Source: Thereva unica (lineage: Eukaryota; Arthropoda; Insecta; Diptera; Therevidae). Taken from it: a DNA stretch of 64,000 nucleotides. The notes beneath the pieces were generated by a model. That model was not told where the DNA came from. It did no database searches and saw only the letters and a program-made list of their open reading frames with translations. Made by a program: the position numbers and the translations under genes. The stretch's first letter is position 1. Each line of letters starts with the position of its first letter. The stretch spans positions 178,388,516 through 178,452,515 of the forward strand of contig OX465281.1 of NCBI GenBank assembly GCA_949987705.1, read 5' to 3'. Positions 44,688 through 56,154 of this stretch are shown here, one piece after another.

Positions 44688-45088
44688 TTTTTTTTTTTTT
44701 TTTTGAAATTAATGAGCAGCTCTAGTTAAAGGATAGAGAGAAGTGAAGGAAGGAAATGTCACAACCTAGCCGCGGTATTTTATTCCACCTACTCCTAACC
44801 GTTTCGCAACTCTGACATCGGGGCATCGAGAAAAACTCGCTGGAGTATTTGCCTCCTGAAAGGAGTTGAATATCATCAACCAACCGATGAAATGCCCTTG
44901 ATGGAGCGGGGAAGGACTAGGGAAGGCTATGACAGGAGGAATCAGGAATGTAAAGAGGGCAGAAGAAAAAGGAGAGTTATGTAGGTGGGAAATTGGGAAA
45001 GGCGAAGGACCGTAGCGCTGCCGGGAATCGAACCCGGGACCTCTGGGATACTAGTCAAGTGCCTTACTCCTAGACTACCGAGGCCCCC
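44688..45088 (-). mobile_element. tRNA-headed SINE, about 400 bp, poly(A) tail
   Basis: On the - strand the element starts at 45088 with a tRNA-like head: ggggcctcggtagtctagg contains an A-box-like region, and ggttcgattcc (45022-45035) is a canonical B box. The acceptor ends do not pair, so this is a SINE head, not a tRNA gene. A unique body follows and the element ends in an A run seen as T17 at 44688-44704 on the + strand. Transcription would be by RNA polymerase III from the internal A and B boxes, with mobilisation by a partner LINE. Confidence 0.85.
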
Positions 45089-45339
45089 AATTCAAAAAAC
45101 ACACCAAATTTTCTTCCAAAAGTACGTGAAAAAAATAAAGGCGATTTTAGTGCCGTCAGCATAAAAATGATATTTTACGTTAACATTACTTTATATTTAT
45201 GTATACCGTGCTCACAGCTACAATTTAGAAATTGGGTGGCATATTTTCAAGATTTTTTTTCGCTAAAATTAAAGAGAGTATTTTTATGATTATGATGTAT
45301 AGAGGTAAATTTCCTAGTTAAATTGCTATCACTTAACAT

Positions 45340-46060
45340 ATTTTTCAGAACTAAAATAATCCTTTAATCGCGCTGGTATCGGACAAAAGTCAAAAAATGC
45401 CTTTTCATGTATGATCCTGAACTTGCAATCAGAAAGGTATGACTTAGGCAATTGGCAGTAGTTTTGTGGTAAGAGTTTGCTGATCTTGAATATCAAACCA
45501 TCGTGATAAACCCTGTCAAAGGCCTGAGAAACATTTAGAAATACGACAAGGCAATATTTATTTTTTTGTAACACTTGCTCTTTGGTAGTATTGATTCGAT
45601 GAATTTGGTCTATTGTGGAGTTGTTATTCTTGAATAGAAATTGAATGTTTAATAACGGCTTCATCATGAATGTTTACTAATGACTTTAAACAGTTTTATA
45701 ATGATTGGAATCAATCAAATTGGTCTATATGCTTCATCAGGTTTGTCTGGTTTCTTCAGCATAATAATTTAGGTCGTTTTAAAACAGTTTGGCATATATT
45801 TCAAACAGTGCAACCAGTAAATAAGTATGTGATCATGATATGATATGATATGGTGATATATAATACCATCGATTGCTGCTGCCTTTTTTGGGTTACCATT
45901 TTTGTCGATCACTTGGCCAATCTCCGTTGGTGTGACCCTTTTAAAAATTTCTTTGGCTGAGAAGTAGGTCTTATCATGTGTATGCCTTGAGGTTGGAACT
46001 CGAGGTGTTGGCAAAGAGTTCAGTTTTCTCATTGTGTTGTCGAACCAAGCAAACGGAATC
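45340..46060 (-). pseudogene. Jockey-like LINE reverse transcriptase fragment
   Basis: Read on the - strand from 46060: NPKKAAAIDGI (the NPKKAPG.D block), then in another frame IIMLKKPDKPDEAYRPI, then QFLFKNNNSTIDQIHRI and CLVVFLNVSQAFDRVYHDGL, where the first RT catalytic Asp position is replaced by Asn (FLN instead of FLD). It ends near 45340 before the PQGS and FADD motifs. Frameshifts and truncation on both sides show it is dead. Confidence 0.75.
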
Positions 46061-46849
46061 CAGTTGCTGCAATGCGATTTAGTTTTTCTATAGCTTTCGT
46101 ATCATATTGAAAATATTGCCTGATCAATATACGAAAAGAATTTAATTTCCGAATCAACTGTAATCAATTTCATTTATCAATTTAATTTTTCAGCGCATCC
46201 GTCTATTGCTTTACTCAAGACAGGAATCTGATGACGGGCGTTGGAAGAATATCTTTTCTTAGTTTTGAATTTCATGCTTTCCGAATCGCATTCCAGGGAA
46301 CGGTTCGTGTATGGCGAACGACGATAATCGTACGGAAAAAAATTGAAGTTGAAATATTCGACGAAAATTTTAGCGTTCCATAGGTCGAAAGAAAATTTTT
46401 CGTGACCTCGATAGAAACCACAATATTGAAACACGAAAAATATTACAACTGCTGCAAAAATATACAACAATTTAATATTTGAAAATTATTAATCACTAGC
46501 ATAAAACCCGCGTGCCTTGCAACGCCTTTAAAAACTGTTTATTATGTGCAATGTTTTCCTTAAAAAAAAAACCAACAAAAAAGTCAGCTGTTATTATCCC
46601 TAAAAAGGGTTTATTATAGTGCATTTTTTTAATAAATATGGTAAACAAATTACTGCGAATATCACCTCTCCTCAACAAATCTGCAAGTTTTAAAGTAGAT
46701 TGGCATGTATATGTCATCAAGAAAAGTGACATTTTAGGGTTTGACGAACGTTCGTTAAGTTTGTTCGCCTATTTACGTGGATGTAAGAAATTATGAAGCA
46801 ATCACAAATGAATATTAAATAAAGTGAATTTCGAGTCATTCATTTCTAC

Positions 46850-49470
46850 GTGATTATAGGGATGCACTGTCAAAATTTCAGCCCTTCAGCTTCAGAGGTT
46901 TGGGTTAACCCCATTTCATCCCCTTAGGGAATGAATTTCGAGTACTCGCCTCTTAGTGGATGTCCATGTCATTATAGGGATGCACTGTCCAAATTTCAAC
47001 CCTGTAGTTCCAGTAGTTTGGTAAACCAAATTTTACCCCTTTAGGGGATGAATTTCGAAAAATCGCTTCTTAGTAAATGTCCACGATGCACTGTCAAAAT
47101 TTCAGCCGTTTAGCTCCAGCGGTTTGGCTTAACCCCATTTAACCCCCTTAGGGGATAAATTTCAATCGTCCCTAAGTGGATGCCCACGTCATTGTAGTGA
47201 TGCACGGTCAAAATTAGAGCCCTCCAGCTTCAGCGGTGTGGGTTAATCCAATTTCACCCCATTAGGGGATAAATTTCGAAAAATCGCTTCTTAGTGGATG
47301 TCCACGTCATTATAGGGATGCATTGTCAAAATTTCAGCCCTATAGCTCCAACGGTTTGGATAAACCCCATTTCACCCCCTTAGGGGATGAATTTCAAAAA
47401 ATCGTTTCTTAGTGGATGTCCACGCCATTATAGGGATGCACTGTCAAAATTTCAGCCCTATAGCTCCAGCGGTTTGGATAAACCCCATTTCACCCCCTTA
47501 GGGGATGAATTTCGAAAAATCGCTTTATAGTGGATGTCCACTCCGTTATAGAGATGCACTGTCCAAATTTCAGCCCTATAGCTTTAGCGGTTTGTAAAAA
47601 CCCCATTTCACACCCTTAGGGGATGAATTTCGAAAAATCGCTCTTTAGTGGATGTAAACGTCATTATAGGGATGCACTGTCAAAATTTCAGCCGTATAGC
47701 TTTAGGGGTTTGTATAAACCCCATTTCACACCCTTAGGGGATGAATTTCGAAAAATCGCTCTTTAGTGGATGTCCACGTCATTATAGGGATGCACTGTTA
47801 AAATTTCAATTCTATAGCTCCAGCGGTTTGGATAAACCCTATTTCACCCCCTTAAGGGATGAATTTCGAAAAATTGCTTTATAGTGGATGTCCACGCCAT
47901 TATAGAGATGCACTGTCAAAATTTCAGCCGTATAGCTCCAACGGTTTGGATAAACCCCATTTCACCCCCTTAGGGAATGAATTTCGAAAAATCGCTTTTT
48001 AGTGGATGTAAACGTCATTATAGGGATGCACTGTCAAACTTTCAGCCCTATAGCTCCAGCGGTTTGGGTAAACCCGCTTAGGGGATGAATTTCGAAAAAT
48101 CGCTTCTTAGTGGATGTCCACGTCATTATAGGGATGCACTGTCAAAATTTCAGCCCTATAGCTCCAACGGTTTGGATAAACCCCATTTCACCCCCTTAGG
48201 GGATGAATTTCAAAAAATCGTTTCTTAGTGGATGTCCACGCCATTATAGGGATGCACTGTCAAAATTTCAGCCCTATAGCTCCAACGGTTTGGATAAACC
48301 CCATTTCACCCCCTTAGGGGATGAATTTCGAAAAATCGCTTCTGAGTGGATGTCCCCGCCATTATAGGGATGCACTGTCAAAATTTCAGCCCTATAGCTC
48401 CAACGGTTTGGATAAACCCCATTTCACCCCCTTAGGGGATGAATTTCGAAAAATCGCTTCTTAGTGGATGTCCACGCCATTATAGGGATGCACTGTCAAA
48501 ATTTCAGCCCTATAGCTCCAACGGTTTGGATAAACCCCATTTCACCCCCTTAGGGGATGAATTTCGAAAAATCGCTTCTTAGTGGATGTCCACGCCATTA
48601 TAGGGATACACTGTCAAAATTTCAGCCCTATAGCTCCAACGGTTTGGATAAACCCCATTTCACCCCCTTAGGGGATGAATTTCGAAAAATCGCTTCTGAG
48701 TGGATGTCCCCGCCATTATAGGGATGCACTGTCAAAATTTCAGCCCTATAGCTCCAACGGTTTGGATAAACCCCATTTCACCCCCTTAGGGGATGAATTT
48801 CGAAAAATCGCTTCTTAGTGGATGTCCACGCCATTATAGGGATGCACTGTCAAAATTTCAGCCCTATAGCTCCAACGGTTTGGATAAACCCCATTTCACC
48901 CCCTTAGGGGATGAATTTCGAAAAATCGCTTCTTAGTGGATGTCCACGCCATTATAGGGATGCACTGTCAAAATTTCAGCCCTATAGCTCCAACGGTTTG
49001 GATAAACCCCATTTCACCCCCTTAGGGGATGAATTTCGAAAAATCGCTTCTTAGTGGATGTCCACGCCATTATAGGGATGCACTGTCAAAATTTCAGCCC
49101 TATAGCTCCAACGGTTTGGATAAACCCCATTTCACCCCCTTAGGGGATGAATTTCGAAAAATCGCTTCTAAGTGGATGTCCACGCCATTATAGGGATGCA
49201 CCGTCAAAATTTCAGCCCTATAGCTCCAACGGTTTGGATAAACCCCATTTCACCCCCTTAGGGGATGAATTTCGAAAAATCGCTTCTTAGTGGATGTCCA
49301 CGCCATTATAGGGATGCACTGTCCAAATTTCAGCCCTATAGCTCCAGCGGTTTGGATAAACCCCATTTCACCCCCTTAGGGGATGAATTTCGAAAAATCG
49401 TTTTTTAGTGGATGTCCACGCCATTATAGGGATGCACAGTCAAAATTTCAGCCCTTTAGCTCTAGCGGTT
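46850..49470. repeat. 118-bp tandem array, about 22 units
   Basis: Head-to-tail units containing gggatgcactgtcaaaattt, ccctatagctcc and accccatttcacccccttag. Starts at 48843 and 48961 give the 118-bp period. The first third is diverged, with some deleted units, while units after about 48100 are almost identical. A variant with ctgagtggatgtccccgcc occurs at 48341 and again at 48695, exactly 354 bp (three units) later, so recent copying was in three-unit blocks. The unit shares accccatttcacccccttc with unique DNA at 49538, probably the source of the array. Confidence 0.93.
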
Positions 49471-49668
49471 TAAGTTGTGCGTTGTCTGTCAGTCAGTTAC
49501 TTTTTATACAATAGAAAAAAATCCCCTTGCAACTTATTGAACCCCATTTCACCCCCTTCAACCCTTTTGTTCTCCATAAAAAGTAGCCTATGTCCGTCTC
49601 CAAGGTATAAACTATGTCTGTTGCAAATTTCATCAAAATCGGTTTAGTGGTTTAGGCGTGAAAGCGTA

Positions 49669-49717
<49 letters not shown>
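49669..49717. repeat. (CAGA)n microsatellite
   Basis: About a dozen tandem CAGA units after gaaagcgtaa and before gagttactttcgc, just before the end of the inserted repeat. Confidence 0.95.
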
Positions 49718-49886
49718 GTTACTTTCGCATTTATAATATTAGTAAGGATAATAATGCAAAAACTCGATAACCCAAGACCTTTCGAGTGTCTTACATCGGC
49801 TTCAGGCGAAAATTTTCATTTTTTTGACCTACGCGAACCCGAAACGAAACAAAATTTTCGTTTTCGACATACAAGAACCGGCCCTG

Positions 49887-52590
49887 GGATAACCCTCCAA
49901 ATTGCAGCCGGGTATTTGATTTCACACTCGTCAGCGTTTACACTTATACATATAAAATGCTCATTATATTTTTTTAACTTAGCTTTTATCAGAGAGCGAA
50001 TAATTTCCAGTTTTCTAAGCTCTCACTTGTGTTCTACTGAAAACATTAAACAATCGTCATCATTATAATGTACTAATATTTTTATTGGAAAAGAGATGTA
50101 ACAATTTACTAGTACTATATGATATTTAAAATGTTGGCTTTTCTTAATATGATTAGGGGTCGTCCATTAGTTACTTGAGGTAATTTTGACGATTTTTTTA
50201 CCATGATCATTTAGATGTATCTTCATAATTTATAGAAGATAAAAAGCCTTACGATTGCATGATAAAAGTAATAATCCACATTCCACAATCCAAATCAACT
50301 AACTGCCTCTTACATAAAGGTAATTTCGGTAAGCTAAGGTAAATTTGGAGCGAAATGTGGGTTTATCTTGATGGCTACTGGATACTACTTTATTTTTTAG
50401 AGAATTTAGTGTAAATCGTAACAAATGTAGCCTACATTATGTAGGTCAAAAATTCCATATTATTTATGCAAACTGTGTAAAAGCACTTTTAATACTTAGG
50501 TATGATTTAACTGTAGAATTTACGCTGCTGTCGGGTTTCCCGATTCTGGTCTATTCGGCAGGTCGACCAACCACCTCCTATCACACCCTGGTCTTGGCAC
50601 CAGACGACGGCGGAGTTTAATTTTGTTTTAGTTACCTATAATTAAACTGCTATATAAAATATATAATTATATCCTAGTATTTCCTCTCGTTGTCTAGTAT
50701 TATTAAAGCAGCTGTAAACAATCTTAAAGCATGGTTGGTTTTTTTCTACCGTACTTAGCTCGAGTGAAAATAATTAATAATTGCAGGTTTCTAAAATCCC
50801 TAATAAAAAAGTTAAATTTTGTAAATAAACGTTAAACAGGACCATCTCATGCTAAGGCATTTTTGAATAAGTTCGACTGTTTCTATATCCAAAACTATCC
50901 TATTATAACAATTTTCCACTTAATTTATTTTAATTGCTCTTATCTTTGTTATTGCTGTTAGTGGTCGTTGCTGTTTAACAGGAAATCCAAATATCGCTCA
51001 ACGTAATGATTTACATGGCTTCCAGGATGCTTTTAAATTCTTCCAGTCCGAAAAACATATAGTATTGGATTTACGCTATTGAAAGTTAATCAATGAATAA
51101 AAATGCTCTAGAGTAAAATTTGCTTTATTTTAATTTTATTTATTGTAAGGTGCAGGTACAAATAAATTACATAATTTTTATAAGTAATTGGATCATATGC
51201 GTTTTCTCATAAAGATTTTTAATACTAATTTAAATGAGTTACTGTATGTATCAAATATCAAAAAAGGCATACGTAAATTTATAATTTGCATTTTAATTCC
51301 TATTTAAATTTCTAAATCAAAAAACCCTTCGATTGTAAACAAATAGAAAACTATTTTAAGAAGAAAATTCGTTCTTATCCTTACTTTAAGCGATAGAAGA
51401 TAAAGAATAATTCTAAAACACACAAAACAAAAACGTTAAAGTAGCTGAATTAAACAAATGGATCAGAGTTATACATATCGAATGTTGAACTATTTTGTTA
51501 AGGAAAAAAACAAATTATGGACTTCTTGAAATAAAATTTCCATTAGATAGTATTTAAATTCAAAAAGAACTTTGTCTAAGGTAAGGAAATATTACAAGGA
51601 ATTAAATGAGTGAAAAAAATACTTTAAGAAATTTTACCTAAAGAAACTTAATTAACACAATTTAATTAAATCTTGCCCAAAATTTTCTTAAAACTCTCAA
51701 TGATTATATAATAACTTCCCCGATCCAAACAAAAAAACATTTAACGCCTTTAACAACAAATTAAATGTACTAAAATGCAATAAGAGCAAGTTCTTAATAA
51801 TATTTATTATTTCTCATGTTAAACTTTTTCTAAAAGAAATTAGCAACCAGCCTTCAAAATTTACTGCCATAAAAACTACTTTTAAGATTCGACAAATAAT
51901 AACTTTTACTGTATATAAAAATTAAATGAATATGTTTTCTGTTTTAAATGTAATTTTGTTGCTATTTATACTTAATTTTTATAATTGTTTTTAATAATAA
52001 TTTTTCTCAAAACAATTGGCTATAAAAAATGCTGGATATCTTGACCGCCTTTTTTCAATAATAATCTTGCTCTTAATTAAAATAACGAGAAGAATGAATC
52101 TGGATGGCTGAATACTATACACAATAATAATCAATTAAAACAAAGAGAAAATTTATTAATAAATAGATTCTGTATTTAATAAACATATAATATCGGTTAT
52201 GTTTTGATTTAAAAAAAGAGAATAACATTTTTGATAAGTTTTCAAAACTGCATAGTAAAATAATAACTTTTACCTGTAGATAGACGTTTACTTGTTTTAT
52301 AATTCAAATATAAAGAAATAATTTTTGTTAATAAAATGTATTTTAAATAATAACGAGTTATTTTCTTTTCAAAGAAGAAAACATGGAGTACAAGTAATTG
52401 TCTATTAATTATGCAATAGAAGCTGAATTGGTCGACATTTTAACAAAAATATATTGTTGGCCAAGGGTCTTTGGTATGCGGCAGTTATATAGCCCTATCG
52501 GAAACCCCGCATGGAATCGAAGTTTAACGGAGAAAAAATTCCATGCGAATTAGTGGTAGCCCAATCACTTTATACAAAAAAAGGGGCAAA
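49887..52590. other. Unassigned, very AT-rich DNA
   Basis: No gene recognised. Near 50157, ggggtcgtccattagttac looks like the terminus of a common arthropod DNA-element type, but no inverted partner is visible nearby. Confidence 0.4.
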
Positions 52591-52685
52591 CCTCTGAAAA
52601 AATGCAACTGGAAATTTATCAGTGGGATTCTCTTTATTTTGGGCTCACAAATAATTTCCCAAAAGCCAACTGAGCGGCTACTCGA
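52591..52685 (+). repeat. Direct repeat also present at 59876-59973
   Basis: cct ct.aaaaaatgcaactgg, then ttattttgg..tcacaaataa and tttcccaaaag, are shared in the same order with 59876-59973, at roughly 80 percent identity by eye. The two copies flank the BEL element, so the target region already contained a diverged duplication. Confidence 0.7.
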
Positions 52686-53169
52686 GTTATGGAAGGTCAA
52701 AGGTCACGAAAATAAATTTTTCTCAAATATCGTAAATCATCGGTTTTATGCAATTTTTGGCTAAGTAAAGATTGTTCGTCAGATGAATCTGCGTAGAAAT
52801 GTCTTATACGAAATTTACGTAGAACCAATGGTTTTTGAGATATGGGGCTGGGAAAACTAGGGCATCGCGTTGCATTCTTTCCCGCATCACCTTTGAAGTA
52901 TAATGCAAGCAGCGTTTTACATGGTATCCCTAGTAGGCCAAGTCCATAGTTTATAAGGTAGGAAATAATTTTTTTGATTATCTCTCTATCTCTTCTATCT
53001 CCACTTCTTTCATGCTGTCATCTTCAAGGAAAATAACGAAATATGGTCGGCGTCATCATCATCCAGCTCGGGTGCCATGGTTGTATCGTCGGACTTCGAA
53101 TTGAGACACGGCGGGCCCCGACAAGCGCCATACGTAAGGGAATATAGTAATCCTAATACGTAAGGGAAT
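52686..53169. other. Target region of the BEL element
   Basis: No gene recognised. Just before the LTR a short tandem repeat, acgtaagggaatatagtaat with cctaat (about 53132-53169), is cut by the insertion. The second unit continues on the far side at 59838. Confidence 0.6.
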
Positions 53170-53437
53170 TGTACGAAACGCTGCGGATCTGCTAATGATA
53201 TATTTGTTAGGATTCAATACTCCCGCTGCCACTTTGGTGGCATTTTAATCACACTATAGTATGTATAGAAATTAGGAAAATAGCTGGCGTGTGCCGGACT
53301 TGTGTCAGTTGGAAAAGTGGAATTAAAAATAAATAGTGGAGTTTTTTGATAGCATTTTCTCCACTCCAAAAAATATGGTGTTTTATTTCAAAAGGCCGAT
53401 TAAGTTTTTCCTGAGCTATTGAAATGTAGTCAATACA
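53170..53437 (+). repeat. BEL 5' LTR
   Basis: From tgtacgaaacgct to gtagtcaataca. It contains the composition and spacing of a compact BEL LTR; a possible TATA-like ttaaaaataaata lies near 53305. Confidence 0.95.
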
Positions 53438-53441
53438 TTAA

Positions 53442-53458
53442 GGTCCTTCGAGCCGGAT
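53442..53458 (+). other. BEL primer binding site, tRNA-Tyr
   Basis: ggtccttcgagccggat, four bases after the LTR, is complementary to the 3' end of insect tRNA-Tyr as I recall it (ATCCGGCTCGAAGGA plus CCA), matching 17 nt. The same site occurs in the second BEL element at 60772. Confidence 0.85.
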
Positions 53459-53766
53459 ATGGAAATCAGCGCCCAAAAAGATAAGTATATATTGCGGTTA
53501 AAAAAAAAGGTGAGAAACTTAGCAGGCTTAGCGTAAATATAAATTAATTAGTTAAAAACAAAAAAAAAACGGGTTAGTTGTCTTTTAATGTTGCGAATTG
53601 TCTTTTAATGTTGCAAATAGACAAGTTAAGCTAGGGTAGCGCACAAGAAGAAATGGAATATATTTGAGAATTTAAGTATATTTGCGTTTTTTTTTTCTTG
53701 AATTGTTATTTGCTGAAACAGCTTTGGATTTTTTGTTCACTTTTTTTACCTTTTTTGTGGAATAGG

Positions 53767-55257
53767 ATGGCTAATGGATCCATACAGCAAGAAGACGGTA
53801 CGGCTGCTGCGGAAGCAGCAACAAGTGTACTACTTCTGCACGATCAAGCATTGCATGAGCGTGCTTCAATGGTAACACGCCTTAACTATTGGATGGAGCT
53901 TGTAGATTCATCGGATTTAGGGAAGTTGGATGTTTATACGGCACGCGCTCGGTTGGCCATGGGTCAAGATAAATACGCCGAGCTTAGGCAAGCAACTAAG
54001 AACGGGATCCGGGTTGCTGTGGATCAAGAGGAACGCGACAATTTGAACGCCGAAATGTGCGAAACTGAAAGAAAATTTACGAATGCAGTTGGAAAATTGG
54101 AAGGGCAGCTTGCACAATTGCAAGTGAGTATGCCAACGCAGGAGGTGCAAGCGAGCGGAGCCACCACACAAAGGTTAGTTGCAAATGAGCGCCAGGTGTT
54201 TCGTCTCGAAATGCCGACTCAACAGCAGAATATTCAAAACACTTGGGGTACGTTTGATGGGATTGATTTGCTGACATGGAAAGATTTTCGGAACCGCTTT
54301 GAAGCAGCAGTTCACAAGAACGATAAGGTAGAGCCAATTTTTAAGCTTACGAATTTGCTTAAATCGCTTCGGAAGAATGCTAGTGATACGCTGGCCGGAT
54401 GGCCGGTTAATGGGGAAAGCTACGATGACGCGTGGAAGCGCTTGAGTGAGGTGTACGACAAGCATTATCCGCTGGCACGCGCATATTTGCGACATTTCAT
54501 AGCAATAAAACCTTTAGAACTGCCGACAACATCTGAAGATTTTCGGCGTTTGTCTGATACGACTATGAGGACTATTCGCAACCTGGAAAGTGTAGAATTG
54601 CCGGTAGAATATTGGGATATGGTGTTGGTGCATGTTGTCCATGAACGTTTGGATCCGCAATCAGCACATGAATGGGAATTGCGCCGCAACGACAATAATA
54701 CGCCAACCATTGGTGAAATGGTGAAATTTCTGGATGAACGCTGTAACGCTGCTGTAAGTGCAAACAGCATTGAACAAGGAAATTATCAGGCAAATCGGCT
54801 CAACGAGCACTCGGCCCGCTTAGAGAGTCGCAGACAGCAAGGATCAGCCAATAAGTCGCGTGCACCATCGCAAGTAGCGGCCGCTGGAACGGCTAACAAG
54901 TATAATTACCCATGTGGTGCGTGTGGTGGGGACCACAAAATTTTCTACTGCCCGGAATTCAAGCCATTGTCGTATGCTGGCCGCATCCGGGTTATCGAAA
55001 AGAATCGTCTTTGTCGTTTATGTTTAAAACGTGGCCATAGCGTCAGCAGCTGCTATGATTTGTCGCGCTGTGGCAGCAGCCATTGTGGAGACCGGCGGCA
55101 TAACAGCATGATTTGTCCAAGCAAAGCAAATACAAACGTGGCGATGAAAGTACAGGAAGTCAAGGGTATCCATACGCAAGGTCAGGCGCGCCGACAAGAA
55201 CGCCGCCCAGACCACTCGGATAGTCGCCGTCGTCATCGAAGCAGTTCGACCGATTGA
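53767..55257 (+). CDS. BEL Gag protein
   Basis: Start chosen at the first ATG (53767, MANGSIQQEDG); the frame is open from 53698. Gag would form the particle shell and bind RNA. A coiled, charged N-terminal half is followed by the retrotransposon gag region typical of BEL elements (WGTFDGIDLLTWKDFRNRFE, LTNLLKSLRKNASDTLAGWP and HEWELRRNDNNTPTIGEMVK). Two zinc motifs follow: CGACGGDHKIFYC and the canonical CRLCLKRGHSVSSC. The C-terminus is basic and Arg/His-rich. It stops at TGA 55255-55257, but the same frame continues through protease, so Gag may be the product of termination and Gag-Pro of readthrough. BEL elements usually have a single long ORF. Confidence 0.92.
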   Translation: MANGSIQQEDGTAAAEAATSVLLLHDQALHERASMVTRLNYWMELVDSSDLGKLDVYTARARLAMGQDKYAELRQATKNGIRVAVDQEERDNLNAEMCETERKFTNAVGKLEGQLAQLQVSMPTQEVQASGATTQRLVANERQVFRLEMPTQQQNIQNTWGTFDGIDLLTWKDFRNRFEAAVHKNDKVEPIFKLTNLLKSLRKNASDTLAGWPVNGESYDDAWKRLSEVYDKHYPLARAYLRHFIAIKPLELPTTSEDFRRLSDTTMRTIRNLESVELPVEYWDMVLVHVVHERLDPQSAHEWELRRNDNNTPTIGEMVKFLDERCNAAVSANSIEQGNYQANRLNEHSARLESRRQQGSANKSRAPSQVAAAGTANKYNYPCGACGGDHKIFYCPEFKPLSYAGRIRVIEKNRLCRLCLKRGHSVSSCYDLSRCGSSHCGDRRHNSMICPSKANTNVAMKVQEVKGIHTQGQARRQERRPDHSDSRRRHRSSSTD

Positions 55258-55261
55258 CTAG
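55255..55261 (+). promoter_or_regulatory. Candidate stop-readthrough site UGA-CUAG
   Basis: The gag frame ends tgactag. Downstream the same frame stays open for 299 codons into the protease. UGA followed by CUAG is the best-known leaky termination context (alphaviruses, several metazoan genes). An ordinary nonsense mutation is the alternative. Confidence 0.5.
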
Positions 55262-56154
55262 ACGGCCCCTCAGCCAAGAAGAAGAGAACGGAACGGCAAA
55301 TGAAACCAAAATGGGTCAAAGAGAAGAAGCCTGATACGTCGGCACTGGAGGTGGCTACATCGCTGTTCAATGAAAAACTGGAATTGCTCAACGGAAAGCT
55401 GGATCTGCTCAAGGAAAAGGAAAATGCTTTGGAAAATAAAATGGAAGAATGTCAAAAAGAAAATGTATCTAATAAAAATAAACTGTCAAAGAATTGGCCC
55501 TATTCATGTTATTCAAGTTGTTTTAATAAACCCACAATAGTAGAGGATATTAAGTATTTGATACCGACTGCATCGGTGAAATTGGAATATAACGGAGTAA
55601 TGTATGGGCCGTTTAGAGCAATGTTAGATACGGGAGCTCAGCCTAACCTTATGTCGGCGGCATTGTATAATATAATTAAATGTCCAACATCAGAAGCTAC
55701 GCGTCAGGTAGTCGGCATAGATTCTAAGCCATTTATGATCAACCGCAAAACTGAGGTCAATGTGCGACCATGGTTTGTTTCGGATTGCGTTATTAAGGTA
55801 ACATTTTGGATTTTGCCGGCACAAAATGACTTTTGTCCGCTAATTCCGAGCGCTGAGTTGGATGTTTCGCAAAGCGAATATAAATTGGATTGCAAGCTGG
55901 CTGATCCGCTCTATTCCAAACCGGATCAGGTCCATATAACGTTAGGAGTTGGGGTTGTCGCAAAAATATTTGATCGCTACATTAGGACACTGCAGGACGG
56001 CACAACGTTGATAAACACAACGTTTGGAGTAGTCGTGATGGGGGAATATATAGAGAGCGTTGACATGCATACTGGAAAGGTATTTTCGTTAGTGGATGAT
56101 GCACTTAACGAGAAGTTGAATGGAATGATTTGCTTGGCTTTGGAAACAGGATAA
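55258..56154 (+). CDS. BEL protease region, in frame after gag UGA
   Basis: Continues the gag frame without shift. After a Lys/Glu-rich coiled segment (KLELLNGKLDLLKEKENALE), the aspartic protease appears with FRAMLDTGAQPNLMSAALY at about 55612-55668. The active-site triad is DTG. The end is close to the usual junction with RT. The frame then breaks near 56.13-56.15 kb, where the linker FWE-type motif is expected. No separate start codon context is obvious, so expression would depend on readthrough or on the lost original codon. Confidence 0.85.
   Translation, partial: LDGPSAKKKRTERQMKPKWVKEKKPDTSALEVATSLFNEKLELLNGKLDLLKEKENALENKMEECQKENVSNKNKLSKNWPYSCYSSCFNKPTIVEDIKYLIPTASVKLEYNGVMYGPFRAMLDTGAQPNLMSAALYNIIKCPTSEATRQVVGIDSKPFMINRKTEVNVRPWFVSDCVIKVTFWILPAQNDFCPLIPSAELDVSQSEYKLDCKLADPLYSKPDQVHITLGVGVVAKIFDRYIRTLQDGTTLINTTFGVVVMGEYIESVDMHTGKVFSLVDDALNEKLNGMICLALETG

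Larger units (their letters stand above)
46408..49751 (+). mobile_element. Large insertion carrying a 118-bp satellite-like array
   Basis: The insertion interrupts the TIR element above. From 46495 it begins actagcataaaacccgcgtg, a terminus also seen at 43460, and it ends ttataatattagtaaggata at 49751. In the last 250 bp are atttcatcaaaatcggttta, a (CAGA)n microsatellite and the ttataatattagta end, phrases that recur in dispersed arthropod repeats. Most of the length is the tandem array at 46850-49470. No coding capacity. The 87 bp between 46408 and 46494 are unexplained. Confidence 0.6.
46294..49886. mobile_element. TIR element, copy 3, split in two halves
   Basis: 46294-46407 matches the first half of copy 1 (gttcgtgtatggcgaacgac, then attttagcgttc), and 49752-49886 matches its second half (taatgcaaaaactcgataac to gaaccggccctg). 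The two halves join at the position corresponding to gtcctaatgc in copy 1. The 3.3 kb between is an insertion or an expanded repeat. Confidence 0.8.

Noticed and set aside
45015..45088. Functional tRNA gene on the - strand
   Set aside because: The B box is good but the acceptor stem ends do not pair and the segment continues into a SINE body with an A tail.
50155..50345. A TIR element starting ggggtcgtccattagttac
   Set aside because: Only one end was seen; no inverted partner within a few kb.
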